From: Sandarakinorhabdus glacialis | GTDB taxonomy: Bacteria > Pseudomonadota > Alphaproteobacteria > Sphingomonadales > Sphingomonadaceae | Assembly: GCF_014643455.1 (NCBI RefSeq) | Contig: NZ_BMJM01000008.1 | Coordinates: forward strand, 88,104 to 152,103 | DNA length: 64,000 nt | Direction: 5' to 3' | Shown here: one piece after another, positions 19,213 to 28,055 of the stretch | Layout: the number at the start of each line of letters is the position of its first letter | Numbering within the stretch: the stretch's first letter is position 1 | Made by a program: the position numbers and the translations under genes | The notes under the pieces: model-generated | Told to the model about the DNA's origin: nothing | The model's database searches: none | What the model saw: only the letters and a program-made list of their open reading frames with translations

Positions 19213-20268
19213 CTAACTCCCCCGAGACCGCCGCTCCCCCCGCCGATTCCCACTCGTCGCCGAAGACAGTCGCCGAGATTTAGGCTTTGGCGGTGGCGGC
19301 AAAATCACCAACGGCAGCCCCAATTCCGGATCGAACCCCAACAACCCGAACGACTCCGAGATATGCAGCGGCAGCTCCGCCGTAATATCGATCTTCCCCG
19401 AATCCGGCGCATCGATCACCAGCCGCCGCGCATGCAAATGCAGCTTGCGGCTCACCCCGCCGGTCAAGAACGCTTCCTTGCCGCCATATTTCGCATCGCC
19501 GACGATCGGATTGCCGATCGCCGCCGCATGGACGCGGATCTGGTGCGTCCGCCCGGTCAGCGGCGAAAACTCGACCCACGCCGCGCGCCCCGCCGCCCGC
19601 TCGATCACGCGATAGCGCGTCTTGGCCTTCAATCCGCCTTCGGGGTCGACATGCATCTTCTCGCCGCCGCTGCCCGGCTGCTTCGACAGCGCCGCATCGA
19701 TCTCGCCGGCCTGGACATTGGGCACGCCGATGGTCAGTGCCCAATAGGTCTTCTTGGCGTCCCGCGACGCAAAGCTCTTCGAGAAAAACGCCGCCGCCCG
19801 CGCCGTCCGCGCCAAAAGCAACACCCCCGACGTATCCTTGTCGAGGCGATGCACCAGCTTGGGCCGCGTCGTCATCTCGCCGCACAGCGCATCGAGCAAC
19901 CCGTCGACGTGCGTCGTGATGCCGATGCCGCCCTGCGTCGCCAGCCCCGGCGGCTTGTTGATGACGATCGCGTGCTTGTCCTGGTAAATCACCAGGCTCT
20001 GGATATACCGAACCTGGTCATCGCTCAGCTGCGCCCGCTCGCGCACTTCCGGCCGTGGCCCCGCCGTTTCCGGCACATGCTCCGGCCAGGTGAGCGTCTG
20101 CCCCGCAGCGATCCGGTCGCCGGTCGCCGCCTTGGCGCCATCCAACCGCACCGCGCCAGTGCGGGCCCAGCGGGACACGATATTGAAGCTCGTCTCGGGC
20201 GCATGCCGCTGGAACCAGCGATCGAGCCGGATCCCGTCGTCGTCGTCTGCAATGATTGCTGTAGGCAT
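19213..20268 (-). CDS. rluC: RluC-type large-subunit rRNA pseudouridine synthase
   Basis: 351 residues. An N-terminal S4-like RNA-binding part (IRLDRWFQRHAPETSFNIVS) precedes the RluA-family catalytic domain. The catalytic Asp143 lies in HRLDKDTSGVLLLA, and GRTHQIRVHAAAIGNPI is also present. The C-terminal ~30 residues are basic and Pro/Arg-rich. It is expected to modify U955, U2504 and U2580-equivalent positions of 23S rRNA; the exact sites are inferred from the subfamily. The start is one base from the crcB stop, so the two genes are an operon. Confidence 0.9.
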   Translation of the reverse strand: MPTAIIADDDDGIRLDRWFQRHAPETSFNIVSRWARTGAVRLDGAKAATGDRIAAGQTLTWPEHVPETAGPRPEVRERAQLSDDQVRYIQSLVIYQDKHAIVINKPPGLATQGGIGITTHVDGLLDALCGEMTTRPKLVHRLDKDTSGVLLLARTARAAAFFSKSFASRDAKKTYWALTIGVPNVQAGEIDAALSKQPGSGGEKMHVDPEGGLKAKTRYRVIERAAGRAAWVEFSPLTGRTHQIRVHAAAIGNPIVGDAKYGGKEAFLTGGVSRKLHLHARRLVIDAPDSGKIDITAELPLHISESFGLLGFDPELGLPLVILPPPPKPKSRRLSSATSGNRRGERRSRGS

Positions 20269-20269
20269 G

Positions 20270-20683
20270 TCAGATTCGCGCCAAATAAACGCCGGTCATC
20301 AGCGCAAGCACGGAGCCCGCCACCGATGACACGGAATAGGCCGCCGCCAGGCCGATTTCACCGCGGTTGATCATGTTGAAGACTTCCAGGCTGAACGCCG
20401 AAAATGTTGTAAATCCGCCCATAACGCCGACGCCCAGCATCAGTCGAAACGATTCGCCAACGGCTGGGCCGCCAGCCTCGGATCGCGACAGCCACCCCGC
20501 CAGCAAGCCCATCGCAAAGCCGCCGACGATGTTGACTGTCCAGGTCCCGAACGGCAGCCCCGGCCCGAAACTGACCAGCGCCCAGCGTCCCACCAGGTAG
20601 CGCATCATCGATCCCAAAGCACCGCCAAGGGCAACGAGAATCAGCGGCGGAACGGACGAAAGCGCGGGCATTGCCGCGGCCAT
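20270..20683 (-). CDS. crcB: Fluoride ion channel CrcB/Fluc
   Basis: 137 residues with four membrane helices. Fluc signatures are GGALGSMMRYLVGRW, the FGTWTVNIVGGFAMG segment with the pore Asn, and GGFTTFSAFSLE with the phenylalanine/threonine pore face. It exports fluoride from the cytoplasm as a dual-topology dimer. Internal Met5 is an alternative start. No fluoride riboswitch was recognised upstream; rluC follows directly. Confidence 0.93.
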   Translation of the reverse strand: MAAAMPALSSVPPLILVALGGALGSMMRYLVGRWALVSFGPGLPFGTWTVNIVGGFAMGLLAGWLSRSEAGGPAVGESFRLMLGVGVMGGFTTFSAFSLEVFNMINRGEIGLAAAYSVSSVAGSVLALMTGVYLARI

Positions 20684-20759
20684 AGCGCAGGACAGCCAAA
20701 AGCGCCAATTCCTCCCCGCTCAGCAACGAGGAAGTGGCAGGTCGCTTCCTCCCTTCTTC

Positions 20760-20796
20760 ACCCCTCCCTCTTCAGGGAGGGGTCGGGGGAGGGTCA
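20760..20796. repeat. Short palindromic repeat, type C
   Basis: ACCCCTCCCTCTTCAGGGAG then GGGTCGGGGGAGGGTC, between the DUF429 gene and crcB. Confidence 0.7.
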
Positions 20797-20827
20797 CTTC
20801 CTTCTCCCAAACCGCCAGTCCCCCCAC

Positions 20828-21640
20828 CTACACGATCCCAAACGTCCACCCCTCGCTCTCGCGCACCGCCTCCAGCCCCGCCGGCGCCCACCACTTCGCC
20901 TCCCCGGCAATCGCCCGCAGCCCCGCCGCGCTCACGATCGCATCGCCGACATGGTCCGGAAAAACCCCCGGAAACCCCTCCGCCATCGCAGCCGACCCAA
21001 AATGCGCCAGCGCAACATCCAGCGCCGCCTTGTCCCGCAATTTCCCCCGAAACCCCGCCATCCGGGCAAACGCCTGCGCATAAATCTCGACGATCACCGG
21101 GCCATGATCGGGCACCGCATCGAACGGCCACACCGCCCACCCCAGCCGGTGCAGCAACCGCATCGCCGACAGCGTCGCCTTGCCGACCTGCGACGCCCCC
21201 AGCAGGACAAAGTTCGACGTCGGCGTCCCCAATCGCGACACCGCATAAACCCGCTCGGTCTCGCGGAAATGCGCCTTCAGGTGCCGCGGCCCATCGGCAG
21301 CGCCCATCCAGAACAGCTCCCGCCGCGCCGCCACAAACGCATGCCCGCCAAGATCGACGTCCGCCGACGAAACCCTGTCCACCTCCGCCCACAATTCCCG
21401 CGCCGGCCCCGAAACCCCCGCCACCGCCGCAAACCCGAACCCCGCATCCATCCCGACGAGCACATCGCCGGAAAGCCCGCCCAGCCACTCGAGCACCTCC
21501 ATCCGCGACCAGGTCCCGCCCGCCGGTAACACCAGCCGCGGCGCATCATCCCCAATCTCGCAGATCGCCACTTGCACCGAAGGATGCCGAACCCCGATCG
21601 CCCCCGACCAATCGATCCCGACGAACTGGTCGAATCTCAT
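20828..21640 (-). CDS. DUF429-like RNase H-fold protein
   Basis: 270 residues. It opens MRFDQFVGIDWSGAIG, matching the GIDWSG/GxDxS start of DUF429 proteins, a family predicted to have an RNase H-like fold. Further acidic positions (VGMDAGFGF, DHVGDAIVSA) fit an active site of that fold. Function is unknown. The ATG overlaps the stop of the DUF5615 gene (ATGA), so it is translationally coupled to the toxin-antitoxin-like pair upstream. That association, more than the family itself, makes it worth testing. Confidence 0.72.
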   Translation of the reverse strand: MRFDQFVGIDWSGAIGVRHPSVQVAICEIGDDAPRLVLPAGGTWSRMEVLEWLGGLSGDVLVGMDAGFGFAAVAGVSGPARELWAEVDRVSSADVDLGGHAFVAARRELFWMGAADGPRHLKAHFRETERVYAVSRLGTPTSNFVLLGASQVGKATLSAMRLLHRLGWAVWPFDAVPDHGPVIVEIYAQAFARMAGFRGKLRDKAALDVALAHFGSAAMAEGFPGVFPDHVGDAIVSAAGLRAIAGEAKWWAPAGLEAVRESEGWTFGIV

Positions 21641-21966
21641 CGCACCTCGACGATTGGCTCGCCGGCCTCGAAAGCCACAACGATGTCCGGCAAGCGCGCG
21701 CAAACAGTTTCGATGACCCGGTTGCGACTGCAATTGCCGATGCGCAGCAGTAACACCGGCACCTCACCCCGGTTGTCCACCGACAGACGCAGGAAATCGC
21801 TGTCCTTCGTGATAACGATGCACGTTTCCGCCCGCGCAAAATCCCAGATGGCGCGGTCCGGCGCATCGAGCGAGAGCACCTCGCCGACATGCCAGCTCCG
21901 ATGCCCGAGGTCGCTCAACGTCCGCGCCAGCCGCGGCGGCAGATGCGTGTCGACGATGAACTTCAT
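21637..21966 (-). CDS. DUF5615 PIN-like protein (putative toxin)
   Basis: 109 residues. MKFIVDTHLPPRLARTLSDL and CIVITKDSDFLRL carry the spaced acidic residues of the PIN-like (Mut7-C/DUF5615) fold, proposed to be metal-dependent nucleases. It is paired with a DUF433 gene upstream through a 4-base overlap, the standard layout of this VapBC-like two-gene module. The ATG at 21966 is chosen because the frame upstream has no similarity. Nuclease activity is inferred, not shown. Confidence 0.82.
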   Translation of the reverse strand: MKFIVDTHLPPRLARTLSDLGHRSWHVGEVLSLDAPDRAIWDFARAETCIVITKDSDFLRLSVDNRGEVPVLLLRIGNCSRNRVIETVCARLPDIVVAFEAGEPIVEVR

Positions 21967-22196
21967 TCGGCGGCGGCGAGCACCGGAAAGTCGGAATGAT
22001 CGGCAGCGAACGCCAGGCACGCCATGATATCGGCGCGCGTGATGAACGGAAACTCGCCGAGCAGGTCATCGACCGAATCGCCGCCCGCCATATATTCGAG
22101 CACATCGCGCACCCGCATCCGGGTGCCGCGAATGCACGGCTTGCCGCCGCAGACATCGCTGCGCGAGACGATATGCTCAAGATAGGCCACGCTCAT
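21963..22196 (-). CDS. DUF433 family protein (putative antitoxin)
   Basis: 77 residues. The conserved DUF433 core is present: HIVSRSDVCGGKPCIRGTRM, then VRDVLEYMAGG and a short helical tail. The family carries a winged/HTH-like DNA-binding fold and is regularly found in front of DUF5615 genes as the antitoxin. It is first gene of the three-gene minus-strand cassette and overlaps the next by ATGA. A role as autorepressor is inferred from the family. Confidence 0.85.
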   Translation of the reverse strand: MSVAYLEHIVSRSDVCGGKPCIRGTRMRVRDVLEYMAGGDSVDDLLGEFPFITRADIMACLAFAADHSDFPVLAAAE

Positions 22197-22308
22197 GCCC
22201 GCAGCCTAACCGAACGTCCAGGCCTTGTCACTCGGCCCCGCCGGCCGACACTCCCTGCTGCGCCGCCCTCCACAGCACCTGCGGCCAGCTGCTCCCTCAC
22301 CACCCAGC

Positions 22309-22340
22309 CTGTCATCCCGGGCTTGACCCAGGACCCAGTT
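22309..22340. repeat. Dispersed palindromic repeat, type E
   Basis: CTGTCATCCCGGGCTTGACC then CAGGACCCAGTT; one arm carries a mismatch (CCCAGGA). Located between rarA and the DUF433 gene. Confidence 0.85.
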
Positions 22341-22372
22341 GCTTCTCTGCAGGCACAACCCGAAAGCAGACG

Positions 22373-23701
22373 CTACCCGCCCCGCTTCGCCGCCCGCCGT
22401 CTCGCCCATTCCGCCAAACGCTCCCCGATCCGCGCCTCATGCCCGCGCGGGCTCGGCTGGTAGAACTGCTCCCCCGCCATTCCCTCGGGCCAATAATCCG
22501 CCCCCGAAAACCCGTCCTCGGCGTCATGGTCATAGGCATAGCCCTTGCCGTACCCCAGGTCCTTCATCAGCCGCGTCGGCGCATTCAATATATGCGCCGG
22601 CGGGTTCAGCGACCCCGTCGCGATCGCCGACCGTTTCGCTGCCTTCTCCGCCACATAAGCCGCATTCGATTTCGGCGCCGTCGCCAAATACAAACACGCA
22701 TGGACGATCGCCAACTCCCCCTCCGGCGAGCCCAGGAAATCATACGCATCCTTAGCCGCCAGCGTCACCGCCAGCGCATTTGAATCCGCCAATCCGATGT
22801 CCTCGCTGGCAAACCGCACCAGCCGCCGCAGCAGATACAGCGGCTCCTCACCCGCCGTCAGCATCCGCTCCAGATAATAGAGCGCCGCATCCGGATCGGA
22901 CCCCCGCAGCGCCTTGTGCAACGCCGAAATCAGCCCGTAATGCCCCTCGCGGTCCTTGTCATAAACCGGCATCCGCCGATGCAACAACGCCGCCAGCCCC
23001 GCCGGATCGAGGTCGGCCTCCAACTTCACCGCAAAAAGCTGCTCGACCTGATTGAGCAAAAACCGCCCGTCGCCATCCGCCGAGGCAATCAACGCCGCCC
23101 GCGCATCCCCGGTCACCGGCAACGCCCGCCCCTCGCTCGCCTCCGCCCGGACTATCAACTCGCCCAGCGCCGCCTCATCCAATCGCCGCACGATCAACAC
23201 CTGCGCCCGGCTGAGAATAGCAGCATTCAGCTCGAAACTCGGATTCTCGGTCGTCGCCCCCACAAGCGTCACCGTCCCGTCCTCGACCACCCCCAGGAAA
23301 CCATCCTGCTGCGCCCGATTGAACCGGTGGATCTCGTCGACGAACAACAAAGTCTTCTGCGGCGGATTGGCGAGATCTCCGCGCGCCGCCTCACGGGCGT
23401 CGGCAAACAGCTTCTTCAATTCGGCAACGCCCGAAAACACTGCCGAAATGCCGACGAACCGCAGCCCCACCGCCTCGGCGAGCAACCGCGCAATGCTGGT
23501 CTTGCCCGTCCCCGGCGGCCCCCACAGGATCAGGCTCGACAGCGCCCCGGCCGCCACCATCCGCCCGATCGCGCCCTCCGGCCCGGTCAGATGCTCCTGT
23601 CCGACGATTTGATCCAGCGCCCGCGGCCGCATGCGCTCGGCGAGCGGCGGGTTCGCCACCGCGCCGCCGGCCGCTGCGCCGGTTCCAAAAAGATCAGCCA
23701 T
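22373..23701 (-). CDS. rarA: Replication-associated recombination protein A (AAA+ ATPase)
   Basis: 442 residues, normal length for RarA/MgsA, a clamp-loader-like AAA+ ATPase acting at stalled forks. The lead-in LAERMRPRALDQIVGQEHL is followed by Walker A GPPGTGKT (61-68), Walker B LLFVDEIHRFNRAQQD and sensor 1 TLVGATTENPSFELN. The C-terminal region includes YDKDREGHYGLISALHKALR and GSDPDAALYYLERML. DUF3297 lies upstream on the same strand with a 19-base gap. Confidence 0.95.
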   Translation of the reverse strand: MADLFGTGAAAGGAVANPPLAERMRPRALDQIVGQEHLTGPEGAIGRMVAAGALSSLILWGPPGTGKTSIARLLAEAVGLRFVGISAVFSGVAELKKLFADAREAARGDLANPPQKTLLFVDEIHRFNRAQQDGFLGVVEDGTVTLVGATTENPSFELNAAILSRAQVLIVRRLDEAALGELIVRAEASEGRALPVTGDARAALIASADGDGRFLLNQVEQLFAVKLEADLDPAGLAALLHRRMPVYDKDREGHYGLISALHKALRGSDPDAALYYLERMLTAGEEPLYLLRRLVRFASEDIGLADSNALAVTLAAKDAYDFLGSPEGELAIVHACLYLATAPKSNAAYVAEKAAKRSAIATGSLNPPAHILNAPTRLMKDLGYGKGYAYDHDAEDGFSGADYWPEGMAGEQFYQPSPRGHEARIGERLAEWARRRAAKRGG

Positions 23702-23720
23702 GACCCGGCCGCACGCCCAT

Positions 23721-24008
23721 TCAGCTGCGGAAGTAAGGCTCGACCTTGCCCTTGAGCTTGATCGTCAGCGCATTGCCATAGCGATCCTTGGACTTTCCGG
23801 CCGCGACCTTCACCCAGCCCTCGGAAACGCAATATTCGTCGACGTTGGTGCGCTCGACATCGTCGAACACGATGCCGACACCGCGTTCGAGCATCACTTC
23901 GTCATAAAACGGGCTGCGTGGGCTCGCCGCCAGCCGATCGGGCGGCGTATCGGTGATCGCTGCAGTTTCGGGTGCCACTTCGGGCGTGTTCTCGGGTTCT
24001 TCGCTCAT
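23721..24008 (-). CDS. DUF3297 family protein
   Basis: 95 residues. An acidic, Thr/Pro-rich N-terminus is followed by the conserved core PPDRLAASPRSPFYDEVMLE, GIVFDDVERTNVDEYCVSEG and KDRYGNALTIKLKGKVEP. This matches DUF3297, a small cytoplasmic family of unknown function common in proteobacteria. It may be cotranscribed with rarA. Confidence 0.82.
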   Translation of the reverse strand: MSEEPENTPEVAPETAAITDTPPDRLAASPRSPFYDEVMLERGVGIVFDDVERTNVDEYCVSEGWVKVAAGKSKDRYGNALTIKLKGKVEPYFRS

Positions 24009-24055
24009 GCGGCGGGACGTGGCCTGTCAAACCGAAACGGTCAACCCTCTTCCGA

Positions 24056-24112
24056 CTCCCTCCCCCCTGAGGGGAGGGCGACTCGGCCCCAGCCGAGCGG
24101 GGTGGGGGTTCC
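24056..24112. repeat. Bipartite palindromic repeat, type B
   Basis: CTCCCTCCCCCCTGAGGGGA then GGGCGACTCGGCCCCAGCCG and AGCGGGGTGGGGGTT, between rplI and the DUF3297 gene. Confidence 0.85.
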
Positions 24113-24190
24113 CCCTCTCCACTGAAAAAGCCCAAGAAAAAGCCGCGCCGCCCTCCCGGGCAGCACGGCCATTCCTCAACCCAAATCGCT

Positions 24191-24814
24191 TCAGGCTTCT
24201 TCTTCGTCGTCCGCAACAGCAGCAGCCGGTGCCGCATCGGCAACAGGTGCTTCGTCCTGCGGAATGCCAGGCTCGGCGCCCGGATCGAAAGCTTCGGTGA
24301 AGCCCGCTTCCTCACGCTCGAACATGTCGGCGTTGACGTCGACGCCCTTCGTTTGCAGCTCGGCTTCTTCAGGCGAGCGGGCGATGTTGACCTTGACCAT
24401 CACGACGACTTCAGGATGCAGAGCAACCTTCACGTCATGGATGCCCAGCGTCTTGATCGGCTTGTCGAGGACGATCTGGTTCTTGTTGACCTTGTGGCCA
24501 CCGGCAACCAGGACTTCGGCCAGATCGCGCGCCGCAACCGAACCGAACAGCTGTCCGGTCTGCGAGGCCTGGCGGATCATGACGACCGATGCGCCATCGA
24601 CGTCCTTGGCTTCGGCGCGCGCGATGTCGCGGCGCTTGGCGTTATCGGCTTCGATGCGGGCGCGATCGGCTTCGAACTTCTTCTTGTTGGCTTCCGAGGC
24701 ACGCAAGGCCTTGCCGCGCGGCAACAGGAAGTTGCGCGCGAAACCGGGCTTCACATTGACGATGTCACCAATGGCGCCGAGCTTGTCGACGCGCTCGAGC
24801 AGGATGATTTCCAT
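24191..24814 (-). CDS. rplI: 50S ribosomal protein L9
   Basis: 207 residues. The N-terminal rRNA-binding domain MEIILLERVDKLGAIGDIVN followed by KPGFARNFLLPRGKA is unmistakable. A long connecting helix and the C-terminal domain follow. Bacterial L9 is usually ~150 residues; the extra ~50 here are an acidic, Ala-rich tail (PVADAAPAAAVADDEEEA), as in many alphaproteobacteria. It is third in the rpsF-rpsR-rplI operon. Confidence 0.97.
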   Translation of the reverse strand: MEIILLERVDKLGAIGDIVNVKPGFARNFLLPRGKALRASEANKKKFEADRARIEADNAKRRDIARAEAKDVDGASVVMIRQASQTGQLFGSVAARDLAEVLVAGGHKVNKNQIVLDKPIKTLGIHDVKVALHPEVVVMVKVNIARSPEEAELQTKGVDVNADMFEREEAGFTEAFDPGAEPGIPQDEAPVADAAPAAAVADDEEEA

Positions 24815-24825
24815 GTCGGCTACTC

Positions 24826-25050
24826 CTACTTCACGAGGTAGGGCAGCAAGCCCAGATGACGCGCACGCTTGATGGCCTGCGCCAGTTCACGCTGCTTCTT
24901 GCCGGAAACGGCCGTAATGCGCGACGGCACGATCTTGCCGCGCTCGGACACGAAACCCTGCAACAGGCGCACGTCCTTGTAATCGATGATCGGTGCATTG
25001 GCGCCCGAGAAGGGGCAGCTCTTGCGGCGGCGGAAAAATGGACGTCCCAT
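24826..25050 (-). CDS. rpsR: 30S ribosomal protein S18
   Basis: 74 residues, full length: [20 protein letters not shown], then [20 protein letters not shown] and [10 protein letters not shown]18 binds S6 on the platform of the small subunit; its gene lies between rpsF and rplI with short gaps (16 and 11 bases). Confidence 0.98.
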   Translation of the reverse strand: MGRPFFRRRKSCPFSGANAPIIDYKDVRLLQGFVSERGKIVPSRITAVSGKKQRELAQAIKRARHLGLLPYLVK

Positions 25051-25066
25051 GATCTATCCTTTCCGA

Positions 25067-25519
25067 TCAATACGCGCGCGGGGCGCGTTCGGGGCGGTCA
25101 CCACCCCGGGGGCGATCACCACGGTCGCCGCGATCGCCGCGATCCGGACGGTCGCCGCGAGGCGCCCCATCACGATCGCCGCGCTCACGCTCGCGCTCGC
25201 CGCGCTTCATCATCGCCGATGGCTCGGTCGGCAGTGCTTCGATGCGGACGGTCATGTAGCGGATGATGTCTTCGTTCAAAGCGACCTGGCGCTCCATTTC
25301 GGCAATCGCCGGCGCCGGCGCTTCGATGCTGAGCATCACGTAATGCGCCTTGCGGTTCTTGGCGATCCGATACGCCAGGCTGCGCAGGCCCCAATATTCA
25401 TTCGACGCAACGGCACCGTTGCCGTCGGCAATGATCTTCGAAAATGTCTCTGTCATCGCTTCGACCTGGGCTGCTGCCAGGTCCTGACGCGCGAGAAAGA
25501 CATGCTCATAAAATGGCAT
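25067..25519 (-). CDS. rpsF: 30S ribosomal protein S6
   Basis: 150 residues. The core MPFYEHVFLARQDLAAAQVE, then YWGLRSLAYRIAKNRKAHYV, is standard S6. From ~residue 105 the protein continues as a charged tail dominated by Arg-Gly-Asp repeats (GDRPDRGDRGDRGDRPRGGD), much longer than in E. coli but seen in related alphaproteobacteria. GAGGAG lies ~10 bases ahead of the ATG. First gene of the ribosomal operon. Confidence 0.97.
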   Translation of the reverse strand: MPFYEHVFLARQDLAAAQVEAMTETFSKIIADGNGAVASNEYWGLRSLAYRIAKNRKAHYVMLSIEAPAPAIAEMERQVALNEDIIRYMTVRIEALPTEPSAMMKRGERERERGDRDGAPRGDRPDRGDRGDRGDRPRGGDRPERAPRAY

Positions 25520-25702
25520 GTTTCATCACTCCTCTGCCGATCGCTGACGCCGCACCATGCGAACGCCCCTCCGGCTTGCTTTCAAAAACAACGAACGCCA
25601 GGGACTGGCCCCGGCGCTTGTCGAGGCGCGCCCTATGGCCGATTCTCGTGCTTGGCGCAAGGCAGCTTGGCGCTAACCAGCCCGCCGCCTACAACCGCGG
25701 CG

Positions 25703-26539
25703 ATGGCCACACAAATGTTCATACCACCAATCCTGCTCCTTGCCCTTGCCGCCGCTGCCCCCGACGACACGATCACCGTCACCGGGACCCGCCTCACCGA
25801 CAAGCAGATCGCCGTCGGCGCCCGCAATTACGTCGGCGCCGTGCTGCCCATCCCCGCCTACGGCCAGTATTCGCGCTGGGCGGACCCGGTCTGCATCAAA
25901 GTCACCGGCCTCGAGGATGCCTATGCCGCCCGCGTCGCCGCTGCCGCCGACGAAGCCCATATTGCCCGCGCCAGACCCGGCTGCCGCACAAACCTGTCGA
26001 TCGTCTTTTCCGAAGACGCGGTCATCACCACCGCCGCGATCCTCGCCAAAAAACCCAAGCAGATCGCCCGCCTCGACGGCACCGAGCGCCATCGCCTGCT
26101 CACCGCACGCCTCCCGGTGCGCTTCTGGCACGTCCTCGAGCTTCGCGGCGCCGATGGCCGCGCCCCCGCACCGAGCCAGATCACCGTCGCCGGCAGTGCC
26201 CCGCAAACCGACAGCTGGTCCGCCAGCCTGATCGACACCCATATCGCCATCTGGGCAACGAGCGCCGTGGTCATCGTCGATGTCGGCCTGTCGTCCGGCA
26301 AGTCATTGGACGCCGTCGCCGACTATGCAGCGCTCGTCGGCCTCGCCCCGATGCGACTGCCACCGCCCACCCCCGGCGTCCCCAGCTTCCTCGCCCTCTT
26401 CACCCCGGCCTCGGCAGACGCGCTCAGCAGCTGGGACAAGGCCTTTCTCGCCGCGCTCTACCGAATGCAGATGAACCGCACCGGCAGCCGGCAAGAAGGC
26501 CAACTCGTCACCGCCATCAAGGCCGAACTGGCGCGCTGA
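25703..26539 (+). CDS. Exported protein of unknown family, paralogue 1
   Basis: 278 residues, no family recognised. A short signal peptide (MFIPPILLLALAAAAP) is followed by ITVTGTRLTDKQI, an opening shared with the protein at 28147-29055. Further shared blocks are GQYSRWADPVCIKVTGLEDA, an RLPVRFWHVL strand, SLIDTHIAIWATSAVVIVD, LDAVADYAALVGLAPM and WDKAFLAALYRMQMNR. Two conserved cysteines (PVC and GC) could form a disulfide. Start ATG 25703 or 25715. Its 3' end overlaps the 3' end of the convergent amidase gene by 23 bases. A periplasmic or surface location is inferred from the signal peptide. Confidence 0.75.
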   Translation: MATQMFIPPILLLALAAAAPDDTITVTGTRLTDKQIAVGARNYVGAVLPIPAYGQYSRWADPVCIKVTGLEDAYAARVAAAADEAHIARARPGCRTNLSIVFSEDAVITTAAILAKKPKQIARLDGTERHRLLTARLPVRFWHVLELRGADGRAPAPSQITVAGSAPQTDSWSASLIDTHIAIWATSAVVIVDVGLSSGKSLDAVADYAALVGLAPMRLPPPTPGVPSFLALFTPASADALSSWDKAFLAALYRMQMNRTGSRQEGQLVTAIKAELAR

Positions 26540-28055
26540 CCGGCGCCAGCAACCCTGCCACCCCCGGCATCGTCTCCACAGACTCGGCAAAACCCGTCAC
26601 GATCCGCACCCCTGCCGCACGCTCATAAGCCGCCCCCAGCGCCAGCATCCGCGCATCGTCCCACTTCGCCCCGATAAAGCTCAGCCCTACCGGCAGTCCC
26701 CGCACCGCCCCCATCGGCACGGTCAGATGCGGATACCCCGCCACCGCCGCCATCCCGCCAACCCCCGCCCGCTGCGGACTCTGGTCCCCCAGCACCGCAT
26801 CGATCGGCGACGCCGGCGCCGTCGTCGGCTGCACCAGCGCGCTCACCTTCGCCGCCGCCAGCATCGCATCGATCCCCTCCACCCCCGCCAACCGCAACGA
26901 AAGCGCCCGAGCCGCCACATATGCCGGATCATCCAGTCCCTTCGTCGCCTCCGCCGCGACAAACGTCTCCTGCCCGAACAACCCCAGCTCCCGCGCATCC
27001 CCCGCATTGAACGCGATCACCTCCGCCAGCGACCGCACAGGTGTTCGCGTCCGGCCCGGCCGGCTCGCCAGATAAGCATTCAGATCCGCCTTCAACTCGC
27101 TCAGCAAGACCTGGAACTCCGCCGGCCCGATCTCCCCTCGCCGCTTCGGCGCCGCCTCGATCTCCACGAGCACCGCCCCTTGGCGCCGCAAAACCCCCAA
27201 CGCCGTCTCGAAAACCCCATCCACGTCCCGCGACCACCCCGTCGCAAACCGTAACACCCCGATCCGCGCCCCCTTCAGCGCCCCCGGCTTCAACGCCGCC
27301 ACATAGTCCACCCGCCGCGCATCGGCCTCCATCGTCGCCGGGTCCGCCGCATCGCTCCCCGCCATCGCCGTCAACAGCCGCGCCGCCATCGGCACGTCGC
27401 GCGCCATCGGCCCCGCCGTATCCTGGCTATGGCTGATCGGAATGATATGCGTCCGGCTCACCAGCCCCACCGTCGGCTTGAACCCGACAATCCCGTTCAC
27501 CGCCGCCGGACACGTCACCGATCCGTCGGTCTCGGTCCCCACCGCCGCATCCACCATCCCCGCCGCCACCGCCGCCGCGCTCCCCGAAGACGACCCGCAC
27601 GGCGATCGGTCGAGCGCATGCGGATTGCGCACCTGCCCACCCAGCCCGCTCCACCCCGAAATCGAATTATCCCCCCGAATATTCGCCCATTCAGACAAAT
27701 TGGTCTTCCCCAGGATCACCGCCCCAGCCGCCCGCAACCTTGCCACCAGCGGCGCATCCCGCCCGGTAACATTCCCCCGCAACGCCAGGCTCCCCGCCGT
27801 CGTCGCCAACGGCCCCGCCGCCTCGATATTGTCCTTCAGCAACACCGGCACCCCGAACAGCGCCCCCCGCACCGCGCCCCGATCGAGCGCCCGCGCCTGC
27901 GCCACCGCCGTCGGGTCCACCGCGAGCACTGCATTCACCCGGGGGTTCAGCGCTTCTATCCGCGCGATCGCCGCCACCACGCCCGATTCCACCGTTTCCG
28001 CCGCCACCGCCGGTCCCGCCAGACCCGCCAGCACCACATACATCCAGCGCATCAT
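26517..28055 (-). CDS. Amidase signature family enzyme, exported
   Basis: 512 residues from ATG 28055. Catalytic triad of amidase-signature hydrolases: Lys in VPVLLKDNIEAAG, then the Gly/Ser-rich CGSSSGSAAAVAAGMVDAAV holding the cis-Ser and nucleophile Ser positions, with ETDGSVTCPA following. The N-terminus MMRWMYVVLAGLAGPAVAAE looks like a signal peptide, so it probably acts outside the cytoplasm. This argues against a GatA role despite similarity. An upstream ATG at 28067 would add four residues. It sits between, and opposite to, two paralogous exported proteins. Substrate unknown. Confidence 0.87.
   Translation of the reverse strand: MMRWMYVVLAGLAGPAVAAETVESGVVAAIARIEALNPRVNAVLAVDPTAVAQARALDRGAVRGALFGVPVLLKDNIEAAGPLATTAGSLALRGNVTGRDAPLVARLRAAGAVILGKTNLSEWANIRGDNSISGWSGLGGQVRNPHALDRSPCGSSSGSAAAVAAGMVDAAVGTETDGSVTCPAAVNGIVGFKPTVGLVSRTHIIPISHSQDTAGPMARDVPMAARLLTAMAGSDAADPATMEADARRVDYVAALKPGALKGARIGVLRFATGWSRDVDGVFETALGVLRRQGAVLVEIEAAPKRRGEIGPAEFQVLLSELKADLNAYLASRPGRTRTPVRSLAEVIAFNAGDARELGLFGQETFVAAEATKGLDDPAYVAARALSLRLAGVEGIDAMLAAAKVSALVQPTTAPASPIDAVLGDQSPQRAGVGGMAAVAGYPHLTVPMGAVRGLPVGLSFIGAKWDDARMLALGAAYERAAGVRIVTGFAESVETMPGVAGLLAPVSAPVRP

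Noticed and set aside
20684..20827. Fluoride riboswitch before crcB
   Set aside because: No conserved riboswitch core was recognised in the leader; only a type C repeat is present.
24986..25702. Longer N-terminal extension of the exported protein that ends at 26539
   Set aside because: The extension is antisense to rpsF and rpsR; the ATG at 25703 followed by a signal peptide is the natural start.
26517..28055. Amidase as GatA, given gatB in the same window
   Set aside because: It has a signal peptide, lies 12 kb from gatB among exported proteins, and has no gatC neighbour.
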